Origin: Bacteroidales bacterium
GTDB taxonomy: Bacteria; Bacteroidota; Bacteroidia; Bacteroidales; GCA-2748055
Reading direction: 5' to 3'
Length of the DNA stretch: 11,026 nucleotides
NCBI GenBank assembly: GCA_024763595.1
Contig: JANTFK010000069.1
Coordinates: 1-11,026 of the forward strand
The position numbers and the translations under genes are program-made. The notes below the pieces were generated by a model. It made no database searches and was not told the DNA's origin. It worked only from the letters and a program-made list of their open reading frames with translations. Shown piece by piece: positions 1-6,890 of this stretch (within the stretch, counting starts at the first letter, position 1; each line of letters begins with the position of its first letter).

Positions 1-317
1 AAAGTTTTCATGGAGATGTTCAGCGATTTCCCTTTAGCTTTAAAACTGATTGCAGCAGGATCCATGTCAGAAAGATAAAAGATCCAGGAACGCGATTTTT
101 CAGCACCCTTCTTATCTGTATGCCGCTCTTCAAATTTCAGTTTGCATTCGTTGCCTTCAACATGGGTGAAACGGTATTGATAGGTGTCGCTGCCGAACTG
201 CATTTCACCGGTATAATCTTTCAGCCAGGATATTTCATGCTGGGCATGAACAGGCAAAAAGGTAAGGAGGGTCATGGTTGTAAACAGGGTTGCGAAATAA
301 TGTTTCCGTGCAGGCAT
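1..317 (-). CDS. Exported protein of unknown function, N-terminal part (cut by left edge)
   Basis: The reverse strand is open from an ATG at 317-315 to the window edge, giving 105 codons with no stop. The protein starts MPARKHYFATLF, has a hydrophobic core, and ends its signal peptide at a probable signal peptidase I site, PVHA|QHE (after residue 25). The mature part is polar, with several aromatic residues and segments such as GEMQFGSDTYQYRF and SRSWIFYLSDMDP, which read as beta-strand-rich. It is therefore probably periplasmic or surface-exposed. I do not recognise a family. It diverges from the chorismate mutase gene across a 172-base spacer, so the two are separately transcribed. No Shine-Dalgarno sequence precedes the ATG, as is usual in Bacteroidota. 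The reading frame and signal peptide are clear; the function is unknown and the C-terminus lies outside the window. Confidence 0.8.
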   Translation of the reverse strand, partial: MPARKHYFATLFTTMTLLTFLPVHAQHEISWLKDYTGEMQFGSDTYQYRFTHVEGNECKLKFEERHTDKKGAEKSRSWIFYLSDMDPAAISFKAKGKSLNISMKT

Positions 318-489
318 AAGGTCGAGTTTTTGCTTATTTCAAATAAAAATATGCAATTCTTTCCAATGATCAAGGAAAGGTTGTATCCCTGCCCGTTACC
401 GGTAAGTTATAATTCTTCTAAATACGCAGTTATATTACCCGTGTTCTGTCAATTTGTAATATATTTCGTGGTATTTATTATAATCTATC
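318..489. promoter_or_regulatory. Divergent intergenic spacer expected to hold two promoters
   Basis: This 172-base A/T-rich spacer separates a leftward and a rightward gene, so both promoters should lie here. For the rightward gene, TATATTTC at 460-467 matches seven of eight positions of the Bacteroidota -7 element TAnnTTTG and lies 22 bases before the ATG, but no good TTTG box is found 19-20 bases upstream. For the leftward gene, the reverse complement of 340-347 reads TTTATTTG, also seven of eight, again without a clear -33 box. These matches are weak in such A/T-rich DNA. No small gene was seen. Confidence 0.3.
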
Positions 490-804
490 ATGAAATCATT
501 AATTATACCCCGTGACTGTGCAAATATCGGGGAGATCAGGGAAGCCATTGACGTGATTGACCAGGAGATCATTCGACTCCTGGCACTCCGGCATGAATAT
601 GTGAAAGAGATCGTTAAATTCAAAAGCAGTGACGAGGCGGCCATTATAGCACAGGACCGGAAAGAGCTGGTATTAAAACAGCGCAAAGCATGGGCTGAAG
701 AGAGGGGCCTGGATACCGGTGTGATAGAACAGGTATTCCAGGTAATCATCAATAAAAATATTCAGTTTCAGATGGATATTTCAAATTCCAATAACCAATC
801 ATAA
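490..804 (+). CDS. PchB-like chorismate mutase / isochorismate-pyruvate lyase family protein
   Basis: This is a 104-residue all-helical AroQ-class protein, about the size of Pseudomonas PchB. The start resembles PchB strongly: PRDC (7-10), then IREAIDVIDQEIIRLL (16-31), R34, YVKEIVKFK (37-45) and WAEERGLD (68-75). Residues that bind the carboxylates and enol ether in PchB have counterparts here: R17, R34, K45 and Q94. The family converts chorismate to prephenate, or isochorismate to salicylate plus pyruvate; the sequence alone does not separate the two. It would be cytosolic, as there is no signal peptide. No isochorismate synthase, prephenate dehydratase or other aromatic gene is in the window. 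The aldolase gene starts 11 bases after the stop, so the two are likely co-transcribed. The ATG at 490 has no Shine-Dalgarno sequence but fits the family N-terminus. Confidence 0.85.
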   Translation: MKSLIIPRDCANIGEIREAIDVIDQEIIRLLALRHEYVKEIVKFKSSDEAAIIAQDRKELVLKQRKAWAEERGLDTGVIEQVFQVIINKNIQFQMDISNSNNQS

Positions 805-815
805 ATTTTTTGAAA

Positions 816-1766
816 ATGTACCGTAAAGAAATAAAGGTGATGGATTGCACCGTACGTGATGGTGGTTTAATGAATAAATGGCAATTCAGCGACGAATTTG
901 TACGTGCCGTGTATAAGGCGTGCCTGGAGGCCGGGATCGATTACATGGAGATCGGTTATAAAAGCAGTGAATCTGCTTTCTCCCGCGACGAAGTGGGTCC
1001 ATGGAAATTCTGCGATGATAAGGACCTCCGTCGTGTAATAGGCGATAACAATACACCTTTGAAGATATCGGCCATGGCCGATATAGGCAGGATCGATCCC
1101 CAGGATATTCCGCCTGCCAAAGATTCTGTAATTGATATGATCAGGGTAGCCTGCTATTCACACCAGGTGGATAAGGCAGTGGCGCTTGCCGAGTATTGCA
1201 TCGACCAGGGCTATGAAACCTGTATCAACCTGATGGCCGTTTCCAAGGTGAATGAAATGGACCTTGACCAGGCCCTGGAGGATATTGGCAAATGCAGGGT
1301 TCCCACCGTGTATATTGTGGATAGTTTCGGCAGTATGTACTCTGAGAATATCCAGCACCTGGTACAAAAGTACAGGAAAGCGTTTCCTGATAAAACCCTC
1401 GGCATACATGCCCACAACAACATGCAAATGGCCATGGCCAATACGGTTACGGCTATCATAGAAGATGTCAACATGCTGGATGCAACCCTGCTTGGAATGG
1501 GCCGGGGTGCCGGCAATTGTCCCGTCGAGATACTGATCGCATTCCTGAAGAATCCCAAATACCGACTCCTGCCACTGATCGATGTGATCCAGGAACATAT
1601 CCATCCTTTGCAAAAGGATATCAAATGGGGCTACCATATCCCCTACCTGATCACCGGTGCCCTCAATGAGCACCCCCGGTCTGCCCTGAAATGGATGGAT
1701 TCGGAACAAGGGGAGGACTTTGTCGCCTTCATGAAGTCAATGCACGATTATGAACTGCTGGAATAA
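816..1766 (+). CDS. DRE-TIM metallolyase-type aldolase (4-hydroxy-2-oxovalerate aldolase / HMGL-like)
   Basis: Numbered from the ATG at 816 (316 residues), the protein carries the DRE-TIM signature DCTVRDGG (10-17), EIG at 45-47, DSFG at 169-172, the metal-binding HAHNN (H198, H200) and a glycine-rich GMGRGAGNCPVE (227-238). These identify a divalent-metal TIM barrel that makes or cleaves bonds next to a pyruvate-like enolate, as in 4-hydroxy-2-oxovalerate aldolase and HMG-CoA lyase. The catalytic His that follows RDG in bacterial 4-hydroxy-2-oxovalerate aldolases is absent: the segment reads RDGGLMNKW, like the less characterised RDGGYxNxW subgroup. The true substrate is therefore open. An in-frame TTG at 810 could add two residues, but ATG 816 is preferred; ATG 840 would remove the first barrel strand. 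The protein is cytosolic. It lies 11 bases after the chorismate mutase and overlaps the GH20 gene by 17 bases. Confidence 0.85.
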   Translation: MYRKEIKVMDCTVRDGGLMNKWQFSDEFVRAVYKACLEAGIDYMEIGYKSSESAFSRDEVGPWKFCDDKDLRRVIGDNNTPLKISAMADIGRIDPQDIPPAKDSVIDMIRVACYSHQVDKAVALAEYCIDQGYETCINLMAVSKVNEMDLDQALEDIGKCRVPTVYIVDSFGSMYSENIQHLVQKYRKAFPDKTLGIHAHNNMQMAMANTVTAIIEDVNMLDATLLGMGRGAGNCPVEILIAFLKNPKYRLLPLIDVIQEHIHPLQKDIKWGYHIPYLITGALNEHPRSALKWMDSEQGEDFVAFMKSMHDYELLE

Positions 1767-4119
1767 TATACTGCGTTTGTCGCTGGCAGCTGTACTGGCG
1801 CTGTGTTCCGGTGCTGCCGGCGCACAGGGAAAAGCCCTCATTTTTCCGATTCCCCAACAGATGGAGGAGACCGGCCACTGGTTTACGCTGGATGAACAAA
1901 CGGTCATACTCATTCCCCGGTATCCTTCTGAGAATGATCTGAAACTGGCCAGGTCGCTGGTCAGGGAACTGAGCGATAAATACGGTATAGCCCTCGAAAC
2001 ATTGCATGTATCCGTTGTTCCGGATGACCAGAGGCACCACATCATCATGGGTGTGATTGACAATCCCCTGATTACTGATTATTGCAGGGCACATCAAATC
2101 GAAATTACTGCGGAAAGTCCCGGTAAGGAAGGATATGTGCTGCGGGTTGAAGAGAACAGTGTGGTGGTGGCGGGCTGGGATGAACGGGGCGCTTTTTACG
2201 GAATGCAGTCGCTCAGGCAACTGGTACGCGAGCAGGATGGTTTCAAAATTCGGGGGGTTCATGTTCGTGACTGGCCTGTCATGCCTTTCAGGGGAATCAG
2301 ACTCTATATACCCGGACCGGAGAACATCGCATTTTTCAAGCGCTTTATCAGGGATTTTATGGCATTGTACAAGTACAATAAAGTGATTATTGAAGCCAAC
2401 TATATGCGATTGAACCGGCATCCGGAACTAAATGCCGGGTGGCAGGAGTTTGCCAGGTATATGAAATATACGCGTACCGGTGAATTACAGGGCATCCATG
2501 GCAATGGAAAGGATTCCGGGCACCAGGATGCAGCTGACGGTTTTATAATGGAACAGGATCAGGTAAAGGATATTGTGGATTTTGCCCGTGCCAGTTATAT
2601 TGAAGTGATCCCCGAGATCCCATCACTTACTCATGGCTATTACCTGCTGACCAGGCATCCTGAATTAGCTGAAGCCAGGGAGGATAATTGGCCGGATACC
2701 TATTGTCCCTCCAATCCGGACACCTACAAACTGTTGTTTGATGTGATGGACGAGTATATCGGGGTGATGGATCCCAAAATGATCAATGTGGGACATGATG
2801 AATGGTGGGGAGCGCCCATGAATGTTTGTCCCATGTGCAAAGGGAAGGATTACTCGGAACTTTTTGCGAAAGATATCCTGAAGCTGCACGGCTACCTGGC
2901 CAAAAAAGGGATCAAAATGGCCATGTGGGGAGATTATCTGCTGGAAAGCGTCCGGGGTAAAGGTCCGCAGGAGCGAACTACGCCGACCGGGTACAAGTAC
3001 CAGGTTCCCGGTGGATTAAGACCGGAGGTGGTCCGGGAATCCATTCCGAAGGACATATTGTTGTTGAACTGGACGTGGGGAAGCCAGGAAGGTGAAAAGG
3101 AACTGAGAAGGCTGGGGTTTAACCAGATCTATGGTAATTTTAAACCCAATATCAGCAACTGGGATACCCGGATCGGGAGGAGTAATATAACAGGCGGGGC
3201 TCCTTCAGCGTGGATATCAACCAATGAATTTACATTCGGGAAGGACCTGGTAATGAATTTTCTGGGATGTGCCAACCTGCTCTGGTCGACACACACCATT
3301 CCGGAGATCGATCTGGCTGAATATGTTTGGGAGCAACTCCCCGTAGTGCGAAGAAATTTCAGGGGTTACAACATGCCCAGTGAGGACGGGGATCCGGTTA
3401 TTCCGGTCGATATCTCTTCATCCTTTAATCTGCCATTGGATGCGGATCAATTTGGAGTTCAGCTGACTGCATTAAAACACGGAACCTTAACTTCCGGGAA
3501 AAAAATATTTGAACTGGCGACACCCGCAGGTCCGAAGGAGCAGATTGCGGTGGTTGCCGGAGTTCAGGGGGAGGGTAAGAACCCTTTTGACCGCCGGGTT
3601 CACGGTATCCGGATCGGGGAAGATGTAAGCAGTCTGATATTTTTGCATGCCTGCGCTTTACCGGCCGGAAACCAGAAGTCCTATTTCAATATTGTCAATA
3701 CCTTTGATTCGGCCGATCTGCTGGGGTGGTATGAAGTGGTTTATGATGATGGATACAAAGCGATCATTCCCATTCAATATGGTGTGAATATCCTGGAGTG
3801 GAACCCGGGAGGTGAAAAATCCCTTGATCCGGGAGAAGGAGAAACAAATTCGCCCCAGAAAGCTTACTGCTATGAAGGGGATGCCCTTGCGTGTTCATCG
3901 GACATGGACAACAATCCGGTATATTTTTTTGCATATGAGTGGGTTAACCCACGGTTTGGTAAAAAAATCAGGGAGATAAACCTGATGGGCTCAGATCACT
4001 ACCAGGCCACACAGACGGTATACAGTCACGTGGTTACGAAACCCCTGCCAGGTAATGCTATTGTGTTACTCGGGATCAGTAAAGTGGGTAAACGGGTAAA
4101 TGTTCATCAATCGTATTGA
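1750..4119 (+). CDS. Secreted glycoside hydrolase family 20-like protein (beta-N-acetylhexosaminidase type)
   Basis: The 789-residue protein has a Sec signal peptide (hydrophobic 8-24, probable cleavage AAGA|QG after residue 25). Residues 28-165 fit the zincin-like N-terminal domain of GH20 enzymes, ending in VVVAGWDERGAFYGMQSLRQL. The TIM barrel opens with DWPVMPFRGIRLY (174-186; R181 fits the substrate-binding Arg) and contains VIPEIPSLTHG (286-296). The acid/base pair is D350-E351 in NVGHDEWWG, where most GH20 enzymes have GGDE. The family uses substrate-assisted catalysis to release terminal GlcNAc or GalNAc. A CxxC pair (C360, C363) follows the active site. Residues from about 555 to 789 form an extra beta-rich region that I cannot name, and there is no T9SS sorting domain. 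The start is fixed because only this ATG gives a signal peptide, which makes the 17-base overlap with the aldolase real. The likely site is the periplasm. Confidence 0.85.
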   Translation: MNCWNNILRLSLAAVLALCSGAAGAQGKALIFPIPQQMEETGHWFTLDEQTVILIPRYPSENDLKLARSLVRELSDKYGIALETLHVSVVPDDQRHHIIMGVIDNPLITDYCRAHQIEITAESPGKEGYVLRVEENSVVVAGWDERGAFYGMQSLRQLVREQDGFKIRGVHVRDWPVMPFRGIRLYIPGPENIAFFKRFIRDFMALYKYNKVIIEANYMRLNRHPELNAGWQEFARYMKYTRTGELQGIHGNGKDSGHQDAADGFIMEQDQVKDIVDFARASYIEVIPEIPSLTHGYYLLTRHPELAEAREDNWPDTYCPSNPDTYKLLFDVMDEYIGVMDPKMINVGHDEWWGAPMNVCPMCKGKDYSELFAKDILKLHGYLAKKGIKMAMWGDYLLESVRGKGPQERTTPTGYKYQVPGGLRPEVVRESIPKDILLLNWTWGSQEGEKELRRLGFNQIYGNFKPNISNWDTRIGRSNITGGAPSAWISTNEFTFGKDLVMNFLGCANLLWSTHTIPEIDLAEYVWEQLPVVRRNFRGYNMPSEDGDPVIPVDISSSFNLPLDADQFGVQLTALKHGTLTSGKKIFELATPAGPKEQIAVVAGVQGEGKNPFDRRVHGIRIGEDVSSLIFLHACALPAGNQKSYFNIVNTFDSADLLGWYEVVYDDGYKAIIPIQYGVNILEWNPGGEKSLDPGEGETNSPQKAYCYEGDALACSSDMDNNPVYFFAYEWVNPRFGKKIREINLMGSDHYQATQTVYSHVVTKPLPGNAIVLLGISKVGKRVNVHQSY

Positions 4120-4157
4120 GAAAACTGAAATGCATTGAGAAAGCTAAAAGCCAATAT

Positions 4158-4502
4158 ATGAAAAGGTGGTTCATTTTTTTGATGTCAGGTCTGGCCGGGC
4201 TATTCATGCTCTCCGGTTGCGGAAGCAAATTGCCGGAGATTATAGCCGGAGGGGATGATCAGGTGATCATCATTGATGCAGCAACATCCGATACGAGTAA
4301 TCTGAACATTGTATGGAGCTGGAATGCAGGAGAGGCAACCGGTTTACCGGCAGTTTATAAAGATTACATCAGGTCGGTCGATGATTGTAAACCGGTGGAT
4401 AACAATTCAAAAATATTGCTGACCTCCTCGAGCGGTGCTGCCGTTGTGGTTGAGCGGGAGACAAAAAGGACACTTTTTTATGCCGGATATCAGGGTCTAT
4501 AA
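4158..4502 (+). CDS. Short lipoprotein resembling the N-terminal part of a DUF6528-family protein
   Basis: Starting at ATG 4158, the 114-residue product begins MKRWFIFLMSGLAGLF and has a clear lipobox, LSGC, with the lipidated cysteine at residue 21. An upstream in-frame TTG at 4116 would put 14 charged residues before the signal, so it is rejected. The mature part (AGGDDQVIIID, IVWSWNAGEATGLP, DDCKPVD, LLTSSSGAAVVVERETKRTLFYA) recalls, from memory, the first repeats of DUF6528 lipoproteins, which are beta-propeller-like and about 300 residues long. Here the frame stops at TAA 4500-4502, shortly after LFYA, and no continuation appears in any forward frame up to 4649. It is thus probably a 3'-deleted relic or a reduced paralogue. 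It lies 38 bases after the GH20 gene and is probably in the same transcript. Its function is unknown. The ORF and lipobox are certain, but the family call is moderate. Confidence 0.65.
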   Translation: MKRWFIFLMSGLAGLFMLSGCGSKLPEIIAGGDDQVIIIDAATSDTSNLNIVWSWNAGEATGLPAVYKDYIRSVDDCKPVDNNSKILLTSSSGAAVVVERETKRTLFYAGYQGL

Positions 4503-4601
4503 AGCACGGGTAATCACGAAATAACCCCTCTCTCCTGCCCTGATTACGTTGAGAAAAACTGCACTTTACTCAAAAGGAGGATGATACTGGTGTAAAAACA
4601 C

Positions 4602-4632
4602 TTTCCTGATGTTCGGTTTTTTCATATCTTTT
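4602..4632 (+). promoter_or_regulatory. Weak candidate Bacteroidota promoter for the 4650 gene
   Basis: TTTC at 4602-4605 and TATCTTTT at 4625-4632 are 19 bases apart, matching 10 of 12 positions of the TTTG-N19/20-TAnnTTTG pattern used by the Bacteroidota primary sigma factor. They lie just before ATG 4650 in the 147-base spacer 4503-4649, which otherwise holds no gene. The spacer is rich in T runs, so a chance match is quite possible. Confidence 0.22.
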
Positions 4633-4649
4633 TTATCTACCAGACAACA

Positions 4650-5111
4650 ATGAAGCGTGCTTTGCGATACCTGCTTCCGGCTGTGGCGGCCGTAGCACTG
4701 GGAGGGATAATTTATATTTTTCTGAGACCCCCCGGATATGCATTTATACACTGGCTCGATGCTTCAGGGGTAAAAGATCTGACGAATCAGTTAAAGGGCT
4801 GCTCACTCTTTCCTGCACATGCGGTTCCCGGATGGGTGGTCTACTCCCTTCCCAACGCTTTATGGGCATTTTCATATTCGTTAATAATCACCGGGATCTG
4901 GTTCAGGGGCAGATCCGGTTTGAAATATTTCTGGTTGGCCAGCATACCGTTCCTTGTGACCGGTTTTGAATTGCTGCAGTTAACAGGTACCATACCGGGA
5001 ACCTTTTGCCCGCAGGATATGGTGCTGGGTATTACAGGGATGATTTCCGGGTTCCTGGCAGGTTTGAAATTAACCAATCCAAATAATCATGAAAGATCAA
5101 CTACGTTTTAA
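4650..5111 (+). CDS. Four-helix membrane protein, possibly VanZ-like
   Basis: This 153-residue protein has four predicted membrane helices, at about residues 7-26, 63-84, 92-110 and 124-141, separated by short loops. A longer loop (27-60) includes HWLDASG. The second half has ExxQ (E107, Q110) followed by D123 and spaced glycines (G127, G130, G134). That pattern recalls the C-terminal half of VanZ-like membrane proteins, but the match is by eye and weak. The role is unknown; the protein would sit in the inner membrane. The ATG at 4650 is the natural start because the first helix follows within seven residues. The gene overlaps the next one (5089) by 23 bases in a different frame, which suggests translational coupling and a shared job with the T9SS-sorted protein. 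The coding call is firm; the family call is not. Confidence 0.7.
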   Translation: MKRALRYLLPAVAAVALGGIIYIFLRPPGYAFIHWLDASGVKDLTNQLKGCSLFPAHAVPGWVVYSLPNALWAFSYSLIITGIWFRGRSGLKYFWLASIPFLVTGFELLQLTGTIPGTFCPQDMVLGITGMISGFLAGLKLTNPNNHERSTTF

Positions 5112-6813
5112 ATCGTTTCTGCTATCCTTTCTTTCCGGAGGGGTTTTACTTCTCTTTTTCTTTTTAGCTACCGGGTCCCTGTATGATTTGCTGAGTCTTT
5201 ATAATTATTCACAAACTACAGTGTACTCATCGGATGACGGGACCTACACCACTCTTACAGCAAGTGATCATACTTCTACTGAGACTAATGGGCCAAGAGA
5301 TCCACAGGGAAGATGGGACGGTGATGTGACCATCGTACAGAAGAAAAAAACCGTGCCTGGAGGTACCTGGGTAGTTTCATCAACCGAGCATGTTCATATG
5401 GAAGAAGGCATGCGGCATGGAAGAAGCATTACGACCTACCCGGATAAACCTGATAAAGAAGTATGTTACCACATGGGGCATGTTATTAATTGTCAACAAA
5501 AAGCCACCCATGTAAACAATGCCGGGACCAGCGCATTTCAACTTCTCAGTGAAGGATCTCCATGGTTTATGAATTCCCTGGCTGTCTATGGTTTTGAAGA
5601 TACTTTTGTCGAAGCTTATATGGATACCCTTGAGCTGCTCCTTGCCGCCTATGAATTTTCTGTAGTAGACTTCAGTAGTTATTATAATGACCTGCTTGAC
5701 TCTCTGAGTTTGACCAGGTATGATACCGTCACTCAGGCGAACGCTGTCTTATCGCTTATTCAGGGATTTGAAGAGATGAAAAATGCCGAGTTCAGACTGG
5801 CCGTGTTAGATGTCAGCCGGATGGAAGGCGGCAGCACCTATAACCACATGGCGGAAAAATACCCCGGTTATTTACGCTTCCTGGCATTGCTGGATATCAG
5901 TGAGCCGGATTTTGATGAATTTTGCCATGAATTTGACAGTATCATGAACAGTTATGGGCCGCTCGATATGGAGGATCCGTTTTTTGTGGACAGTGTGGAT
6001 AACCGGATCATTGCAACGCTGGACGTCATTGGTTCAGAAGAGGAAGAGAGTGGTGCAAAAAAGGGTGCAATAAAAAAAGCATTCAACTCCTATGTTTTCC
6101 TTCAGGAAGCTGTTTCTTCAGATGTAGCCAATGCGGTTCTCTTTTCATTTTTCGAATACTATAACCGGGGCGACCTGATACAGCAGGCTCTGAGGCGTGC
6201 TTACCTCATAGGCAATGGTGTTACCCTGGTACCCACCGTTACAACAGCTCTTCTGAGCATTGAATCTGCTACCAGTGCTAACCTGGCCGGGTATATTGTT
6301 GATGACGGAGGGGCAGCTGTTACGGCATCGGGGATCGTATGGGGAACCTCCTACAATCCTTCTCTGGATGACCAGGTTGCAGCTGACGGTTCAGCGTCCG
6401 GGATTTTTTCTGTTACACTGGACGGGTTGACCGGAAGTACGATATATTATGCCCGGACTTATGCCACGAACAGTGCCGGAACTGCCTATGGAAACTGTAT
6501 CAGCTTTACCACTGAAGGGTTTGTGATCGGCATCCTGGAAGAGCAACAGCAGGCTCCCGGCCTGGAAATCTATCCAAACCCTGCTTCTGACTTTCTTCAC
6601 CTCAGGATTGAATGGACATCATACGGGAGTGCTGAGCTATCCGTTATGGACCTGAACGGAAGGGTTGTCAATCATCGGGCATTAATCGGGTTAACTCCGG
6701 GAAAGGAGGAGATCGAACTGGATCTTTCCCATCTGCCGGCCGGATTGTACCATTGTTTGCTTGAAGCAGATAACCAGAAGGTACAATCTGCCAGGTTTAT
6801 GATCGTGAGGTAA
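5089..6813 (+). CDS. Large exported protein with FN3-like domain and T9SS type A C-terminal sorting domain
   Basis: The 574-residue protein starts with a long hydrophobic signal (about 10-28). Residues 75-130 contain MORN-like sequence (GMRHGRSITTYPDK, 107-120). About 150-375 is a helical, acidic region with no family that I recognise. Residues about 382-475 form an FN3-like domain typical of Bacteroidota surface proteins (TVTTALLSIESATSANLAG; DGLTGSTIYYARTYATNSAG). The last 80 or so residues are a T9SS type A sorting domain: LEIYPNPASDFLHL (492-505), VMDLNGRVV (519-527), DLSHLPAGLYHCLL (545-558). The protein is therefore expected to cross the outer membrane through the type IX system and be released or anchored at the surface. 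It overlaps the membrane-protein gene by 23 bases and is followed by a hairpin terminator at 6852-6873. There is no catalytic motif that I can see, so an adhesin or structural role is only a guess. Confidence 0.85.
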   Translation: MKDQLRFKSFLLSFLSGGVLLLFFFLATGSLYDLLSLYNYSQTTVYSSDDGTYTTLTASDHTSTETNGPRDPQGRWDGDVTIVQKKKTVPGGTWVVSSTEHVHMEEGMRHGRSITTYPDKPDKEVCYHMGHVINCQQKATHVNNAGTSAFQLLSEGSPWFMNSLAVYGFEDTFVEAYMDTLELLLAAYEFSVVDFSSYYNDLLDSLSLTRYDTVTQANAVLSLIQGFEEMKNAEFRLAVLDVSRMEGGSTYNHMAEKYPGYLRFLALLDISEPDFDEFCHEFDSIMNSYGPLDMEDPFFVDSVDNRIIATLDVIGSEEEESGAKKGAIKKAFNSYVFLQEAVSSDVANAVLFSFFEYYNRGDLIQQALRRAYLIGNGVTLVPTVTTALLSIESATSANLAGYIVDDGGAAVTASGIVWGTSYNPSLDDQVAADGSASGIFSVTLDGLTGSTIYYARTYATNSAGTAYGNCISFTTEGFVIGILEEQQQAPGLEIYPNPASDFLHLRIEWTSYGSAELSVMDLNGRVVNHRALIGLTPGKEEIELDLSHLPAGLYHCLLEADNQKVQSARFMIVR

Positions 6814-6851
6814 GAGGAATCGCATTTATAATCGGCAGGGGTCGTATACTA

Positions 6852-6873
6852 AGAAACTCATTTATGAGTTTTT
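6852..6873 (+). terminator. Probable intrinsic terminator after the T9SS protein gene
   Basis: AAACTCAT (6854-6861) and ATGAGTTT (6864-6871) are perfect inverted repeats. Allowing a G-U pair, the stem extends to 6852 and 6873. The realistic loop is ATTTAT, and the descending arm runs into a TTTTT tract (6869-6873). The stem is A/T-rich, so it may be modest in strength. It ends 17 bases before the penicillin-binding protein start and separates the two units. Confidence 0.5.
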
Positions 6874-6890
6874 ACTAGTGTGCAACCCTC

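Noticed and set aside
396..405. Ten-base palindrome TTACCGGTAA in the divergent spacer, as a possible operator
   Set aside because: A single palindrome of this size is fairly likely by chance in 172 bases, and there is no second copy or regulator gene nearby.
810..815. TTG at 810 as the aldolase start
   Set aside because: ATG 816 gives a complete barrel start with a normal codon and only two fewer residues.
1158..1709. Open reading frame of 183 codons on the minus strand
   Set aside because: It is the antisense shadow of the aldolase, whose DRE-TIM motifs make the plus strand the coding one.
1729..2421. Open reading frame of 230 codons on the minus strand
   Set aside because: It lies wholly opposite the GH20 and aldolase coding sequence, has no family features, and its apparent openness follows from the codon use of the real genes.
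4116..4157. TTG at 4116 as the start of the short lipoprotein
   Set aside because: It would add 14 charged residues ahead of a normal lipoprotein signal; ATG 4158 gives the typical MKRW start.
4510..4547. Inverted repeat GTAATCA / TGATTAC after the short lipoprotein, as a terminator
   Set aside because: The seven-pair stem encloses a 24-base loop and no T tract follows on the plus strand, so it does not make a convincing terminator.
4573..4595. Perfect Shine-Dalgarno-like AAAGGAGG at 4573-4580 followed directly by ATG 4581
   Set aside because: There is no spacing between the motif and the ATG, and the frame ends after four codons (ATG ATA CTG GTG TAA). Shine-Dalgarno use is rare in this phylum, so it is probably chance.
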